Shown: positions 10,050 through 20,469, numbered from the stretch's first letter. The stretch is 64,000 nucleotides of DNA from Aphelenchoides besseyi (GCA_024699855.1 JAMPIQ010000003.1:868001-932000); one strand, 5' to 3'. Program-made: numbers and translations. Notes: generated by a model from the sequence alone, not told the origin.

Positions 10050-10634
10050 TTTTCTTGCGTGTTAGTCTTGTGAGTTTTTAGAAATTTTTGGTTTTTGGCT
10101 TTTCTCTGGTTAGTCGGTAATTAAAGAAGCGATTGGTTATTTGGTTAGTTGATTGATTGGTCCTTTTTGGGTTGTGATTTTCCGCGCGCAAGTGTAATTA
10201 ACCGCTATATCACAATGATAGGCGGATGAAGTGACCTTTTTCTTGGCGAAATAGTTTAAACTGGTTTGACCTATCTGGAATTGATTGATTGGTGCGGTGA
10301 TCGTTCGTGTCAGTTTGATCGTCGATTGACTTTTCCACCGTAATCCACGCTCGTCCCACTGTTTCTTAGTCGATTTTCCAGGTTACACTTCCAATTTTCC
10401 ACTCACGCTCGTCCCAATGGTCCCAAGTTCCCTCGAACGGGTTCAATCCAATTCACTCCAACGGTCCTTGTTTCCCAAAGGTTGACTGACGACTTGCTCG
10501 TCCCAATGTTTACGGTCTTGGATCCACTTTTTTAAGAGCTACGCTCTTAATTTCCCGACCACAAGAAATAGAAATAAACGATGGCTCGATCTCCAATAGA
10601 TTTCGGATTCGAATTTAGCCGAGCCCCCAAATTT
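10050..10634 (-). other. BEL 5' leader with candidate primer-binding site
   Basis: This is the non-coding leader between the 5' LTR and gag. Five bases inside the LTR edge the minus strand reads TGGGGGCTCGGCTAA (about 10616-10630), a TGG-starting candidate primer-binding site; the matching tRNA was not identified. The plus strand holds repeated CTCGTCCCA motifs (around 10349, 10408 and 10498). Confidence 0.5.
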
Positions 10635-10864
10635 TGTAAGGTTTTGTATTCTCCTTACAATAAAACCGAATAAATCTACTTAGGTAATAGAGAAGTTTAT
10701 TTAAGCGATGGACAAAATAAAGTACACAACTACACTTGATGAAGAAAAAAGGTCGAAGTAAGAGTTGAGTGGAGAGAAGATTCGTTAACGATAAATTGGA
10801 GGCGGGGTTAGGGGTGCGGCGCTCTTGAACTTGATTAAGAAGGAATTTATAACGGGACGTTACA
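10635..10864 (-). repeat. BEL 5' LTR
   Basis: 230 bases, nearly identical to 2340-2570, starting TGTAAGG and ending CGTTACA. It is followed by CGCG (10865-10868), the target duplication, and then by the N-terminal half of the split transposase. Confidence 0.92.
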
Positions 10865-10868
10865 CGCG

Positions 10869-11112
10869 AGGTAAGGCGGCTACCGCCTTGAAGTTCGTTG
10901 ACTACATGGCGTTTAATACGACGACGAAAGCGCGAATTCACTTTCTTTGGACGACCGAGAGTCTTGCCTGTCTTTCTGCTCGAATTTTTGAGTACGCGCT
11001 CAACACTCGACTTCCAAACTTCACATTGCTTCGCCGTTCCTCTAATACTTCGTAAAATCGCGTACTGCTCCTTAATTTCTTTTTTCTTGTCTGAAAGAAT
11101 ATTAAACGACAA
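10869..11112 (-). pseudogene. Tc1/Tc3-like transposase, N-terminal part
   Basis: On the minus strand this reads SDKKKEIKEQYAILRSIRG, then a basic helix-turn-helix linker with the GRPKKVNSR motif and RRRIKRHVV. It is interrupted exactly at the CGCG duplication, where the BEL LTR begins. The continuation lies at 2335 and below. GRPKK is the AT-hook-like linker typical of Tc1/mariner transposases. No ATG starts this frame, so the true start may be lost or spliced. Confidence 0.75.
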
Positions 11113-11385
11113 AATTAAAAAGTTGAAGAAACCACGCTATCATTACTAAGCACACAAAAACCCCATAAACCGAGTGTCTTCCAACCTTTTGTCCACCCGA
11201 TTTTCGAGTTAGGCCAACTTTTCCAGAGTTGGACGTCACGGCCAGCTTTTTTATTGTTCATTCAAATACTCTTTGTCTAAGACGTTCAATGTACAAAAAC
11301 CGACCTGTTTCCTTCAGCCATTCGCGAGATACAGGTGTCTTCCAAACTTTTGTCCAGTACTGTAATATACACTCCACAAGCGCAG

Positions 11386-11708
11386 CTATCTTGTAAAGAG
11401 GAGCAAAAATGGATAATTTGTGTTATTGCAGTTTGTCCAAAAGGTTTTAACTGCTTTCAATGTAGCACAATGAAGATACGAACATGCAGGGCCCATGTTG
11501 CAGTAAGCTGTGTAAGCCAGTAAGTGCTGCAATGATTCACAATGCCATAAAGTGCATTGGGTTCAATCATTGATGTTGGGCTAAAAAATTGCGACCTAAA
11601 TAACATGGTCAAGATCTTATGTTTTTCATCTGTTGGCAATTATGAGCGTGTACTAAAAACGCCAAATGTTGCTGAATGAATGGCAGCTTGTGCGGATTAA
11701 TCAAATTG
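11386..11708 (-). pseudogene. TAZ1-domain relative of CBP/p300, partial
   Basis: On the minus strand, after an acceptor (CTAACAG) at 11709, the frame reads NPHKLPFIQQHLAFLVHAHN, like the first TAZ1 helix of the CBP gene in this window ([18 protein letters not shown]). After a broken or spliced stretch it continues CTLWHCESLQHLL, CNMGPACSYLHC and FWTNC, with Cys/His spacing matching the window's CBP TAZ1 ([30 protein letters not shown]). The final CPVC pair is replaced by YPFLL, so one zinc site is lost, and the frame ends TAG at 11386. A possible first exon starts MDPSTSEM at 11835. No KIX, bromodomain or HAT lies beside it. It is either a decayed duplicate or a small TAZ1-only gene. Confidence 0.65.
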
Positions 11709-11861
11709 CTGTTAGAGATAAAGAAGTTAAATGTTTCTTCTGAATATAGAGTGTCGACAGTTAATCTTCAATTTGATCAACTATCTCCCATTTATCTTCA
11801 ACAGAAATTCGCATTTCAGAAGTCGATGGATCCATTGCTGCTCGTTTACATTGATAATTAA

Positions 11862-12339
11862 TTTAAATTACAAGCTTAAAGAACATTAACTAATGACATT
11901 TTAACATAAACTTTCAACGAAAAACGCTCACGACTAAAAACTTTTCGGATCTGAAGATCACCAACTGTTTTTGGCGTTTGAGACTACGCTTATAAACGCG
12001 CTGCAGTAAGAGTTAATGGCCGTTAGGATGAGCGTCCAATTTGAACAATGACCGCGAACTAAGTAGAAAAAGAGCCCTTACATCGGTAATGGCCTACTAA
12101 CCATGAGTTACCGCGAGTTATTTCAAGTCTGCAAGCAATCGGTCATCATACCATGCATGGGCGTTCAGTGTGTTCGAAACAATGGAAATGAGTGTCGATA
12201 GACCTTCAAACGTGTTTGGTATGGTCCGAAAGCCAGCAAGTCAGTAGTTTTTCTGCTAAATCGAAACCGGTCGAACTCATTAAATTCATGCTCATTTTCA
12301 ATTTCTTGGTCACTCGATAGTTGTCGATTTGATCTATGA
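11862..12339. other. Non-coding stretch
   Basis: No open frame with recognisable sequence, no tRNA and no clear repeat were seen. Short ORFs here lack splice context. Confidence 0.5.
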
Positions 12340-12718
12340 ATCCGCGGTTTGGAGTCCGAGTTTCGCAAAAACGATAAATACGGGAAGTTGTTGGAACAAG
12401 TGAGTTGCCATCTTTCTTTTTCAAACTTCCATTTTCAGTTGGGAAAAGAAGTTTGAGAAGCGCATTCGGTTTCCATTTGGCACAAAGAGAAGGATCCCGA
12501 ATATGAACAGCGATAAGATTCGATTATAGCCGATTCAAACGTGAGTCATATGGTTGTTTCTTTATTGTTCTGTGTTTAGACAAAACCAGAGAGCAAAACG
12601 ATCCTCGATATAAATCCGAACAATTTGGCTGAAGATTCCGTTGACATGAATCAAACCATTGGACACAAAAAGCATCCGGTTAATTGTTTTGAAGACTGTT
12701 TTGCTTGTTTGCTAAAAT
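12340..12718 (+). pseudogene. Degenerate small gene, unrecognised
   Basis: Three exon-like blocks on the plus strand are separated by good intron signals (donor GTGAGTTGCC with acceptor TTTTCAG at 12439; donor GTGAGTCAT with acceptor TGTTTAG). The blocks read ESEFRKNDKYGKLLEQ, then SIWHKEKDPEYEQR, then ILDINPNNLAEDSVD and CFEDCFACLLK before a TAA that overlaps an AATAAA. The middle block has two in-frame stops. I do not recognise the family. Intron signals plus coding-like blocks suggest a decayed gene; confidence is low. Confidence 0.3.
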
Positions 12719-12812
12719 AAATTCGTTTAAATTCAACTTGTTTCATACTCATGATTTCTTGTGAATTATGCACTTCTATTGCCTGGTTGATTAAAAACCG
12801 CAAAAAAAGAAC

Positions 12813-12884
12813 TGCCTCGTAACGGAATCGAACCGTTGACCTTCTGTTTACTAGACAGACGCTCTGCCCCTGAGCCAACGAGGC
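12813..12884 (-). tRNA. tRNA-Thr (anticodon AGU)
   Basis: On the minus strand a complete 72-base cloverleaf: acceptor GCCTCGT pairing with ACGAGGC, D arm GCTC...GAGC, anticodon stem TCTGT/ACAGA with loop CTAGTAA (anticodon AGT), variable loop AGGTC, and T arm AACGG-TTCGATT-CCGTT. The discriminator base is A. No intron. A minus-strand T run lies about 60 bases beyond the 3' end. The structure is canonical throughout, so it should be functional. Confidence 0.95.
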
Positions 12885-13596
12885 GGACAGAAAAGCAGTT
12901 AAAAAAGTCGTTCTTTCCTCACTGCTCTTTCGCTGTAAAGGAAAGACGGCATTTGGTTGGTATGTTTAACATTTGTTGGAAAGAGGTTTCGACTTGAGTC
13001 ACAATGTTGAAACTGGTTTCATCTACTGAGAGCAATTGCCTTGAATACAAATACACTTATCAGAATAAGAATTGTTATACAGTTTTAGAATGCGTTTTCT
13101 GTTGATCGAAGTAGTAGATAATCAAGCATCTCCGACATTAAGTATTGTTTGAAAGGTAAACGTAAATAATGTACACTTTTGATCTTTCGATCACATTAGA
13201 ATCTTTATCCAAATATAAAAAAATGTAAAAATTTAAAATCAAAAGTTTGAATGAATTTACGATAAGCAAGTTGATTACGCCGTTGCAGGCGGTGATCGGA
13301 GAGCGTTGATTTGAGTGTTGAATGTCGCTTCAAATTACCTTGAAATATTCTTGATTGATCTTCAAGCTGCTCATCAAAGACCACAATTTGAGTCTTTTTT
13401 ACGCTGCATTTAAACTACCAATGATATTCGATTTTCAAAACAAGTTTATTTGGTTTCAAAAAGTAGAACGACTGGACATCAAGTAAATTTGTTGAGACGA
13501 CAAAATTCGATATAAAATTGTTTCAGTAAAGTACAATATGTGTACGTTTAACTCAACAAAGAGCGTTTATTACAATACAATATATTCATTGCTAAA
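12885..13596. other. AT-rich intergenic stretch
   Basis: Between the tRNA and the 3' end of the 7TM receptor gene. I see only AT-rich sequence and no supported coding block. Confidence 0.5.
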
Positions 13597-14829
13597 TCAT
13601 TTATTGTTTGTCCGTAAGGTGTTTTTAGTTGCCTTTGATTTCTTATAGAATCCAAAACTGATGAGTGTTAGGAAGGCATCTCTGTAAAAGCGAATGAATG
13701 TAACCGTCCAGATTGTGTTCAGTAAAGAAGCGAACAGGTAACAATTCATGAGAAGCAACGAGAAGATCGCGTTTGATTGACATCGATAAATAAGAAAACG
13801 GGATGTTAGTTTTATAGCAACGTTCAAAATGATCGGCCCGATAGTCTGAAAACACAAAAGTAATGAATGTCGAAAAGGAAAACACCACCACAGAGAATAG
13901 GGTTCTGTCCATCGATTGATTCAATTTGCGCGTGGTCGCAGGAACCATCGCCGTCGACCGACGAAGAAGCCGTCGAATTTCAATGGCACAGTAGATGATT
14001 AGAAGCAATTCTAATAGCGTTAATAGTGAATGTAATAAATTGAAAATATTGAATTGACTTGCATTCTAAACAAACTTTGTCGCATTGGATACGACGTTTT
14101 CTTACACTTTCGTAAAAAATTGACTGAGTCTCAAAACCGTAATGTTGAAGTAACCTTGTTACTTCGTTAAAATCTTCGTGTAAAAGTTCATTCGAATCTT
14201 CACTTATGACTGCTAAAAAATGGATGAAAATAAAGACTACAAAACACGTTAGAAAAAGAAAGAGGCGACGACCATGTAATTGTTCATTACTAAAAATGAT
14301 AAGCATAAATACTAGCCATTCAACTCACTACTTGATCACGAGTAACCGGAAAACAAGCTGTGCTACGACCATATTCCAGCTTGCTACACCAATGAAATAT
14401 TCTATACGATTCATAAAATAAATCGATGTTGGATTATTTATTTTAATGAATCCAATGTATATTGTAACAAAATACTGATAACCAATGAACAAGTACTGAA
14501 CAACATCGTTTTAAGCCTTGAGACGTCGACTTACTCGACCCGAAAAAAAGAATGTTCCAGCAAATAAAAAGTCAATTAGCGAATTAGCCACTAGCACAGG
14601 ACTAATATTAATCAATGGATTTGGGTTTCGAATGATCACAAAGCAGTTAAGAGCATTTAGAGTCATGCATGTGAAGGAAAAGACGATGTTCCAATAGTAA
14701 TAAATAACTGAAACATCATAAAATACTAAACAATGCGAGCCTACTTTTTATTTGAGCAGTAATCGTCAAGTCATCTGCTAACTTAAGAACTTGACGACCG
14801 TCAGTTTTACTCAATACAAGACAACTCAT
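13597..14829 (-). CDS. Serpentine chemoreceptor-like 7TM receptor
   Basis: Six exons on the minus strand (14745-14829, 14535-14707, 14329-14495, 14108-14289, 13889-14010, 13597-13845) join to 978 bases, 325 residues. The N-terminus MSCLVLSKTDGRQVLKLADD leads into hydrophobic helices (IVFSFTCMTLNALNCFVII, LVANSLIDFLFAGTFFFSG, LFIGYQYFVTIYIGF). An internal motif ATTRKLNQSMDRTLFS precedes the sixth helix, and CQSNAIFSLLL and TFIRFYRD end the seventh. It is a clear paralog of the gene at 35740-36865, with the same first three exon lengths (85, 173, 167). The family is a nematode-type serpentine receptor; I cannot assign a named subfamily. Confidence 0.8.
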
Positions 14830-15261
14830 TTTGCTATCGAATGACATGTTCAATAGACATCGAGAGTTACCTTATGGAATCTCTTAGTAGCATGGTAATT
14901 CTATGGTGGTCACCACTAAGTAAGTTAAAACTGTTGATTCCGTTATTTGTCAAGTTAGTTGACCAATTTAAGCCGAATCCAGTAATATGATTACATAGTC
15001 GTTTAAAGGTTAAAACAGCACAAACGTCAATTCAATAAAAGCTCTTTAGTTTGGTAAGCCACGACATAAAACTTCTTTCTTGGCAATTTGATTAGCGAAC
15101 AAGTCTTTCAATTCGTCAGTTGATTACAATTTAGTTGTCGTATTGTTTTGTAACCGTCTCTTAAAATCCAGAACAACTTCCATGAAAAGTAGTCTTACAT
15201 CTTCACAACCCAAGTGATTTTATAGAATGGTTATTGGAAAAAAGTTGGAGTATCAAAATAT
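14830..15261. other. Intergenic stretch upstream of the 7TM receptor
   Basis: Non-coding; presumably holds the promoter of the minus-strand receptor gene. It ends at the TA (15260-15261) that flanks the mariner. Confidence 0.5.
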
Positions 15262-15369
15262 TAGATTGGCGAATAATTTCTTTCCGTTTTTTGACCTTTA
15301 GAAAAATGAATTTTTTATCTTGAACAACAACAACAAATTAAACAATATATTCATCATTATGATCGACAA

Positions 15370-16212
15370 CATATTGTCATTTATTCAGCAATGCACGGAT
15401 TCCATCGCGGTAGAACTCAGCGGCCTGTGAATCAAAGTATGCAGTCAAGTTGGTTTTCAGGTCTTCTTTGCGACATGAGGTCTTGCGTTGTCGTGTAGCA
15501 AGAAGATTTCGCTTTATTTCGCCGGTAGTTTTAAAGCCACTCGGTTCAACTGACCACAGTAATATTCAGCAGTAATAGCTGTATTCTTTGGCAACAGTTT
15601 CCAGTGGACAATCCCGTTCATATTCCACCAAACTGAGATCATAACCTTCTTGGGATGGAATTCCGGTTATGGTATTAAAACTCCAGGTTCATTAGGATCT
15701 AGCCATTGACGCTTTCGGGTATTATTAATGTAAAGAATCCACTTCTCAACGCCGGTAACGATACTCTTTACCAATCGTTCTTACGAAAAGTCAAGAGTTG
15801 TATGCAGGCTTGTTGGCGCAAAAGTTTTTGGTCGGAGGTCAAGTTGTGTGGAACTAGAGTCCCGTATTTCCAAACTTCCAAGGCGATGCAAATGCAAATT
15901 GATTGTCTGATGATCGCAGTTTAGAAGGACCTCAACTTCACGAGTTGATCGACGGAGATCTTCTTCAATAAGGGCCAAAAGACGATCTTCATCAATTTCA
16001 ACAAATCGGTCCGTATGCTCTCGATCTTCAAGACAAAAGTTGTGGTTTTTGAACTTGTAAAACCAGTTAGTAGCTGTGTGCGAACTGACTGTTCCATCAC
16101 CCATAGACTTGCATATGTTTCGAGCCGTTTCCGCTTTAGAATGACCCAAACGAGATTCGTTTAACAAAAGTGTGTGTAGTTGCAATCGACTGCGCTCAGT
16201 TTTCTCGGCCAT
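15370..16212 (-). pseudogene. Mariner A transposase, broken
   Basis: The N-terminal half is intact: MAEKTERSRLQLHTLLLNES, then the mariner helix-turn-helix repeats (HSKAETARNICKSMGDG, TNWFYKFKNHNFCLED, HQTINLHLHRLG). Downstream blocks appear in other frames with stops: VEKWILYINNTRKRQWLDP, KKVMISVWWNMNGIVHWKLL and FLLHDNARPHVAKKT with the second catalytic Asp. At least two in-frame stops and several frame changes make it inactive. Confidence 0.82.
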
Positions 16213-16270
16213 TTTGAAACAAATACAAAAAGAAAAAGACTACCAACGAGCTCGTTTTCTGACTTTTATA

Positions 16271-17658
16271 TTGGGTTGTTACTAAAGTTTTGTCTGATTG
16301 CGCAATGCATTTTCTAAAATTGGAACGAAAGAAATTGACCGGTCGATTAGAAATTAAACGAAGTGTCAAATTTGATTTATTGGATCTGCTGTTTCTCGAC
16401 ATCGCTACTCCTGTTTCCTTGACTAATTTCGTTAAATGGGCCTCACTTGTGAACAAGTGCGACTTCTGCTTCTCAACGAATATCGTCTCCATCACTCGCC
16501 CGCTAAAGCCGCCACCATCATCAACTTGGCACATGGAGCGCGAAACGACCACCGAGAGGACGGCATGTCGATGGTTCAAAAAGTTCGACGATGGACTCGA
16601 GGATTTGGCCGATCAACCACGAACAGGACGTCCGCCAACGGTTCATCAACCGACGATTCTCAACGCTGTGTCCAATCGATCTGCGCAATCAACTCGCGAA
16701 TTGGCCAATGGTTGTTGCCATGTAACCGTTTGGAGAACATTAAGACGAGCGGGCAAGCAATTCTTTATGTCTACAATCACTAATGGTTATTCTCGTTTAG
16801 GTCTCCGGCATCGACGAGGACAGTGGGTACCCCACGAGTTGACGGACCTGCAGAAGCAACGGCGAGTCCGGGCTGCCGAAAATCTCCTCCAGCAGCAACG
16901 TGCCAACCCGTTCGTCCACCGGCTCCTAACCTGCGACGAAACATGGGTCCAACTTGACAATCCATATCGCCGTGGGCAATGGTTGCGTCCCAATCAGCGA
17001 CCGGGTGGTACACCCCGGCCGAATCTTTTCCAAACAAAAGTTATGTTTTCTGTTTGGTGGAATCGGTTAGGTGTTGTGCACTGGGAGTTGTTGGACCGCG
17101 GGCAGACGATCACTTCGGAACTGTACTGTGCCCAAATGGATCGAGTCGCCGCCGCCCTTCGTCATCGCCACGACGTTCTACTGCTCCAGGACAACGCGCG
17201 ACCGCACACCGCCCGAAGAAACTCAACAGCACCTGAGGACTTTGGGTTGGACGGCCATCGAGCACCCGCCGTACTCTCCGGACCTTTCGTCAACGGACTA
17301 CCATCTCTTCCGTTCGCTAAAGACGTGAATACGACGACGCCGATTCAACGACGTCGATCATCTCCGCCGGTCGCTCAACTCGTTCTTCGCCTCCCGTCAT
17401 CGATCCTTCTACACGCGCGGAATCACCCAATTGCCCGGACGGTGGCGCGGAACTATCAACTCAAATGGCGAGTATCTTTGATGATTTGTGTTAATTTTAA
17501 TGAATGAATTCTAATCTACAACGAAAATCATACTTAGGACAGTAGGCAGCTGAACAACCGAACTTCGTTCACACACTTCCAACCGACCGGTCAATTTCTT
17601 TCGTTCCAATTTTAGAAAATGCATTGCGCAATCAGACAAAACTTTAGTAACAACCCAA
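16271..17658 (+). mobile_element. Mariner element B, nested in element A
   Basis: 1388 bases bounded by apparently perfect 75-base terminal inverted repeats (16271-16345 and 17584-17658) that start TTGGGTTGTTACTAAAG and end GACCGGTCG. TA duplications flank it at 16269-16270 and 17659-17660. It sits inside element A and is therefore younger. The transposase inside (16436 onward) is frameshifted. Confidence 0.93.
16436..17506 (+). pseudogene. Mariner B transposase (DD34D type), frameshifted
   Basis: It starts MGLTCEQVRLLLLNEYRLHH. Near 16520 the frame shifts and continues TACRWFKKFDDGLEDLADQP and RTGRPPTVHQP. The catalytic domain is readable: LLTCDETWVQLDNPYRRGQW, VMFSVWWNRLGVVHWELL and LLQDNARPHTA. 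A second frame change near 17215 leads into WTAIEHPPYSPDLSSTDYHL, which carries the third Asp of the mariner DD34D triad. The block between 16750 and 16800 does not fit the family and may be a short insertion. Two or more frame breaks make it non-functional. Confidence 0.85.
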
Positions 17659-17747
17659 TATACCCACAAACGGAAATTTTCTAGAACATCCTAGAAAATT
17701 TTAGCAATTTCTCGAAGCGATCGGAAAAAAATTATTCGCCACCCTAA

Positions 17748-18747
17748 TAGCTTATTGGTTGATTAGATTCCGCTTATATTCACGTCGATTTGAGTATATT
17801 AGTGTTTTTGTTGTTCTGTTAATCACACGCGCTCATAGGTACGAATTGATAACCTACAGTCAATGGAATTGACTTCTCTTGGACGTTGATGTCTGATAGT
17901 TGGCATTCTTCCCTCTATATCTTCAGAACATTCACTTCCATTAACTACATGAAGATTACGCGATTACAATGTTTTAAACTGTTAATTCAATCAATCAACA
18001 AGAGATGTGAATTTGAATTTTGTAGGAAGAAATCATTTTCACTAATAAGTGAAATTGGAGTCAAACAGAAACACTGGAATACAACTATGAGTCAACAAAC
18101 TCTCCATTTCAAATTGCGAATCATCGAGCTTTCTTCAGTTCGATTTTCGTTAAAACGATTAGATTGAATGTTCTCAAGTGAACTCGCAACACACAAACCA
18201 CTCTCACTTTGTCGTTCGTTCAACTATGTGCATTTGAATTCCAACACTTTCAAGTTCATCTGTTGATTGCAATTGAGGACCGGATTTGAATATGAGGATG
18301 ACGAGATGACAGCCATCGTGTTTGAACAAGAAGCTCGGAAATAGGATTTTCAAGTCAAAATGGAAAGCAATCATTTCGATTTCAGTTCTCATTTAGACTT
18401 GTACAACGATCACGGGTGGTGATTGCTTTTACGATTGAATCCTTTGTTTCTTCAGATCATTTCATCGTGCCGTTCCATCAATGTTTTCATCAAAGAAGTT
18501 GGAGACTAAAATTGGACTACGAGGTTGAACTGCGTCTTCGCTTTGAAATGAACGGTCGTTAAAACCAATCCAAATATGCTGAGTAAATTGCAGGAACGAA
18601 GAGAACAGAATGAATAGAATTTAAGTTGTTCGATAACAAGAAGCCCTGTGATCACGACGAGTTAAAATACAAGGCAAGAAATCAAAGAAGCGTTTCACAG
18701 TTAAAGGTGGGTGATGTTTTTGGTGATTGAGTAGGAGTTTATTTTGC
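17748..18747. other. Intergenic stretch, no supported gene
   Basis: Several short ORFs exist but none shows family resemblance or matched splice sites. A stretch near 17805-17905 resembles 32855-32955 (shared TTGTTCTGTTAAT and ATGTC(T/C)GATAG(T)TGGCATTCTT), a possible old dispersed repeat. Confidence 0.4.
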
Positions 18748-19005
18748 AGGGCTTCTAATAGAGAACAATTTGAATTAGCAGGCCAACAAAAAAAGGATCC
18801 ATCGATCGAAGTGACGGCAGTTGTGAGTGAAGAGAAGAACGAGAGCGAGCTTGGTTCCGAGAAAGCAGTGAGACGAGCGTCGTGCAAACGACCTTGGATC
18901 TTGCCGTGCAATGAAGTTGCTTCTAGGAGTCGAGCAATCCGAACTCCGGTGGACTCAAGCCAAGAATGGAGTGCACTCGCGGTGATCGAGCTCCTTCTCG
19001 AATGA
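18748..19005 (+). CDS. Hypothetical exon, unrecognised
   Basis: After a good acceptor (TTTTGCAG at 18740-18747) the frame reads ASNREQFELAGQQKKDPSIE, then an acidic stretch (VVSEEKNESELGSEKAV) and ends EWSALAVIELLLE before TGA. AATAAA-like sequence lies near 19078. The upstream block (KYKARNQRSVSQLK) joins in the wrong phase, so the gene model is incomplete. No family recognised. Confidence 0.3.
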   Translation, partial: RASNREQFELAGQQKKDPSIEVTAVVSEEKNESELGSEKAVRRASCKRPWILPCNEVASRSRAIRTPVDSSQEWSALAVIELLLE

Positions 19006-19157
19006 TGAACTCATCAATTTGCTTGATTTTTACTGAACTCATGTTAAAACAACAAATTTATAAAAGAAGATATTAACAATAAAAATCGATTAAATGATAA
19101 GCAAAACAATAAGCGAAACAGTGAAAATAACCACAACAGAACAATTAAAAATTACAA

Positions 19158-19660
19158 TTAAGTTGCCGAAATTTGGCGATAATTCCATTGAACAGCGGTG
19201 CCGGCGGAGATCTGTTCTGTCGAGCCGGCTCCATGTGACTGAGAGCCAGTTCCATTAAGTCCATCTTCTGCTTGCTCGGCATCTAGTTGATCTGAAATAG
19301 CAAATGTCGATTCCAATCCAGATGTCCTATGTCTGAGATGAAGCCATAACTATATTGAAACTTTAGTCGCATCCTCATCTCGTCGTTCGGACCTTAACCC
19401 AACTTGTGATAGGCGTCGTGGTCATCACGTCGAGTCTTCTGGTGCCGCTGGCAAAAGATATGTTCCACTGACTCTATAGCCATCCGGTCTTCGGCACCGG
19501 CTGTTGACAATTGCAAAATCTGTCGAAGAAGAGACAGAGTCGTTGACATTTCCGGTTGTATTTGCTGAAAACAAATAAAATAGGTAAAAAAAAACATAAA
19601 CCAAACAACTTACATGTCGAAAAACTTCCGGAAATCCTTGATTCCATATTGGTTGGCCAT
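19158..19660 (-). CDS. Hypothetical small gene, unrecognised
   Basis: On the minus strand three blocks connect through introns with clear signals. They read YGQPIWNQGFPEVFRH, then QIQPEMSTTLSLLRQILQLS and AGAEDRMAIESVEHIFCQRH, then (after GTTAAGG...TTTCAG) DQLDAEQAEDGLNGTGSQSH and a stop at 19158. The middle block looks amphipathic. An ATG at 19660 (MANQYGIKDFRKFF) is in another phase, so the real start may lie further upstream. No domain recognised. Confidence 0.3.
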
Positions 19661-20469
19661 AATTACAATAATTGCCCGACTAGGATGAAGGCTAGCTGGC
19701 AATTACAATCACAAGTGAATTACTGATCTTCGGATCGCGGCTTTATAACTCTGTTGTCAAGTCATCTCGGGAAATCGATAACGAGTGCGAGTCATAATGA
19801 ACGCCAGAAAGTTCCGTTAGCTTGTTCGCTGATAACCCATCGTTTGATTATGGGCTTTGTTTTGATTTCGCGAGACATCTTGCAAATAGATTAATTTCAA
19901 CGGCATAACTATTGTTTTATGGCTTGTTTTGACTTGCAGTACTGGGTTTGAATACTGCGGTGTTGTTTTGCCTTCAAATTCAAATCTGTTCTCCAAGGGT
20001 TGATTGTTTCAGTCATTGATCTCCGCTTGAATTTTGTTTGTATTGTTGATTGTTTCCGTTGATCTCCCAATGCAGAGCATTTTTTCTAGATGACTTGTCT
20101 ATGTGAATCACCGCTAGAGTTCAAATCAGACTTCCATCCATAATCGTCGATCATTTCAACACTTTGAATTCTTTTCCGCAAATGCATGTTGAGGCCAGGA
20201 ATTATTCTGTATCGGCTTTTTTGTTAAAGCTCGATAAGATTTCGGTTCATTGTGCAAAACAAAATACAACATACAAAACTAAAAACAAAATGTGATCTCA
20301 ACAGTTCTCCTTCCTTGCGGTGCGCGCTTTTGTTGCCAATCGATTTTTTTTTCGCGCGACTTGCCACAATTCTGCCATCATATTCTGGTGTTCTTACACT
20401 TGTAAGTTTTAATTCTTGACCTCAAAATTCCGTCTAGATTTTATAACAGAGTTGAACTAACATTTTCTT
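19661..20469. other. Intergenic stretch
   Basis: No supported coding sequence. A T-rich and CG-containing block at 20330-20370 precedes a donor-like GTAAGTTTT at 20401 and could be a promoter with a 5' non-coding exon for the small ORF at 20477. Confidence 0.35.

Larger units (their letters stand above)
2340..10864 (-). mobile_element. BEL/Pao-type LTR retrotransposon with envelope-like gene
   Basis: The element lies on the minus strand between two direct LTRs of about 230 bases, TG...CA at the ends, flanked by the 4-base duplication CGCG (2336-2339 and 10865-10868). Gene order on the minus strand is gag (10049-8913), zinc knuckles plus aspartic protease plus start of RT (8908-7637), RT/RNase H (7689-5968), integrase (5942-5197), and a long ORF with the integrase C-terminal domain and an envelope-like glycoprotein (5258-2718). 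The PR-RT-RH-IN order and the DUF1759/DUF1758-type segments place it in BEL/Pao. The LTRs differ at only about four positions, so insertion was recent, yet the pol frame shifts several times. Confidence 0.92.
1504..11362 (-). mobile_element. Tc1/Tc3-like DNA transposon, split by a BEL retrotransposon
   Basis: The left end reads CAGTACTGAACAAAAGTTTG and the right end, read on the minus strand, CAGTACTGGACAAAAGTTTG. Both continue into GGAAGACAC, giving about 28 matching bases with one mismatch, and both are flanked by a TA target duplication (1502-1503 and 11363-11364). A second partial copy of the terminal motif lies about 160 bases inside the right end (around 11174), like the bipartite transposase sites of Tc3. 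Removing the BEL insertion (2340-10864 plus a 4-base duplication) leaves an element of about 1.33 kb. The transposase is in two pieces and frameshifted, so this copy cannot move by itself. Confidence 0.85.
15262..17747 (-). mobile_element. Mariner element A (host of a nested mariner)
   Basis: The left end TTAGATTGGCGAATAATTTC and the right end, read on the minus strand, TTAGGGTGGCGAATAATTTT form imperfect terminal repeats flanked by TA (15260-15261 and 17748-17749). Its transposase lies on the minus strand up to 16212. A second mariner (16271-17658) is inserted close to its right end, leaving only about 89 bases of element A beyond it. Without that insertion the element is about 1.1 kb. Confidence 0.82.
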
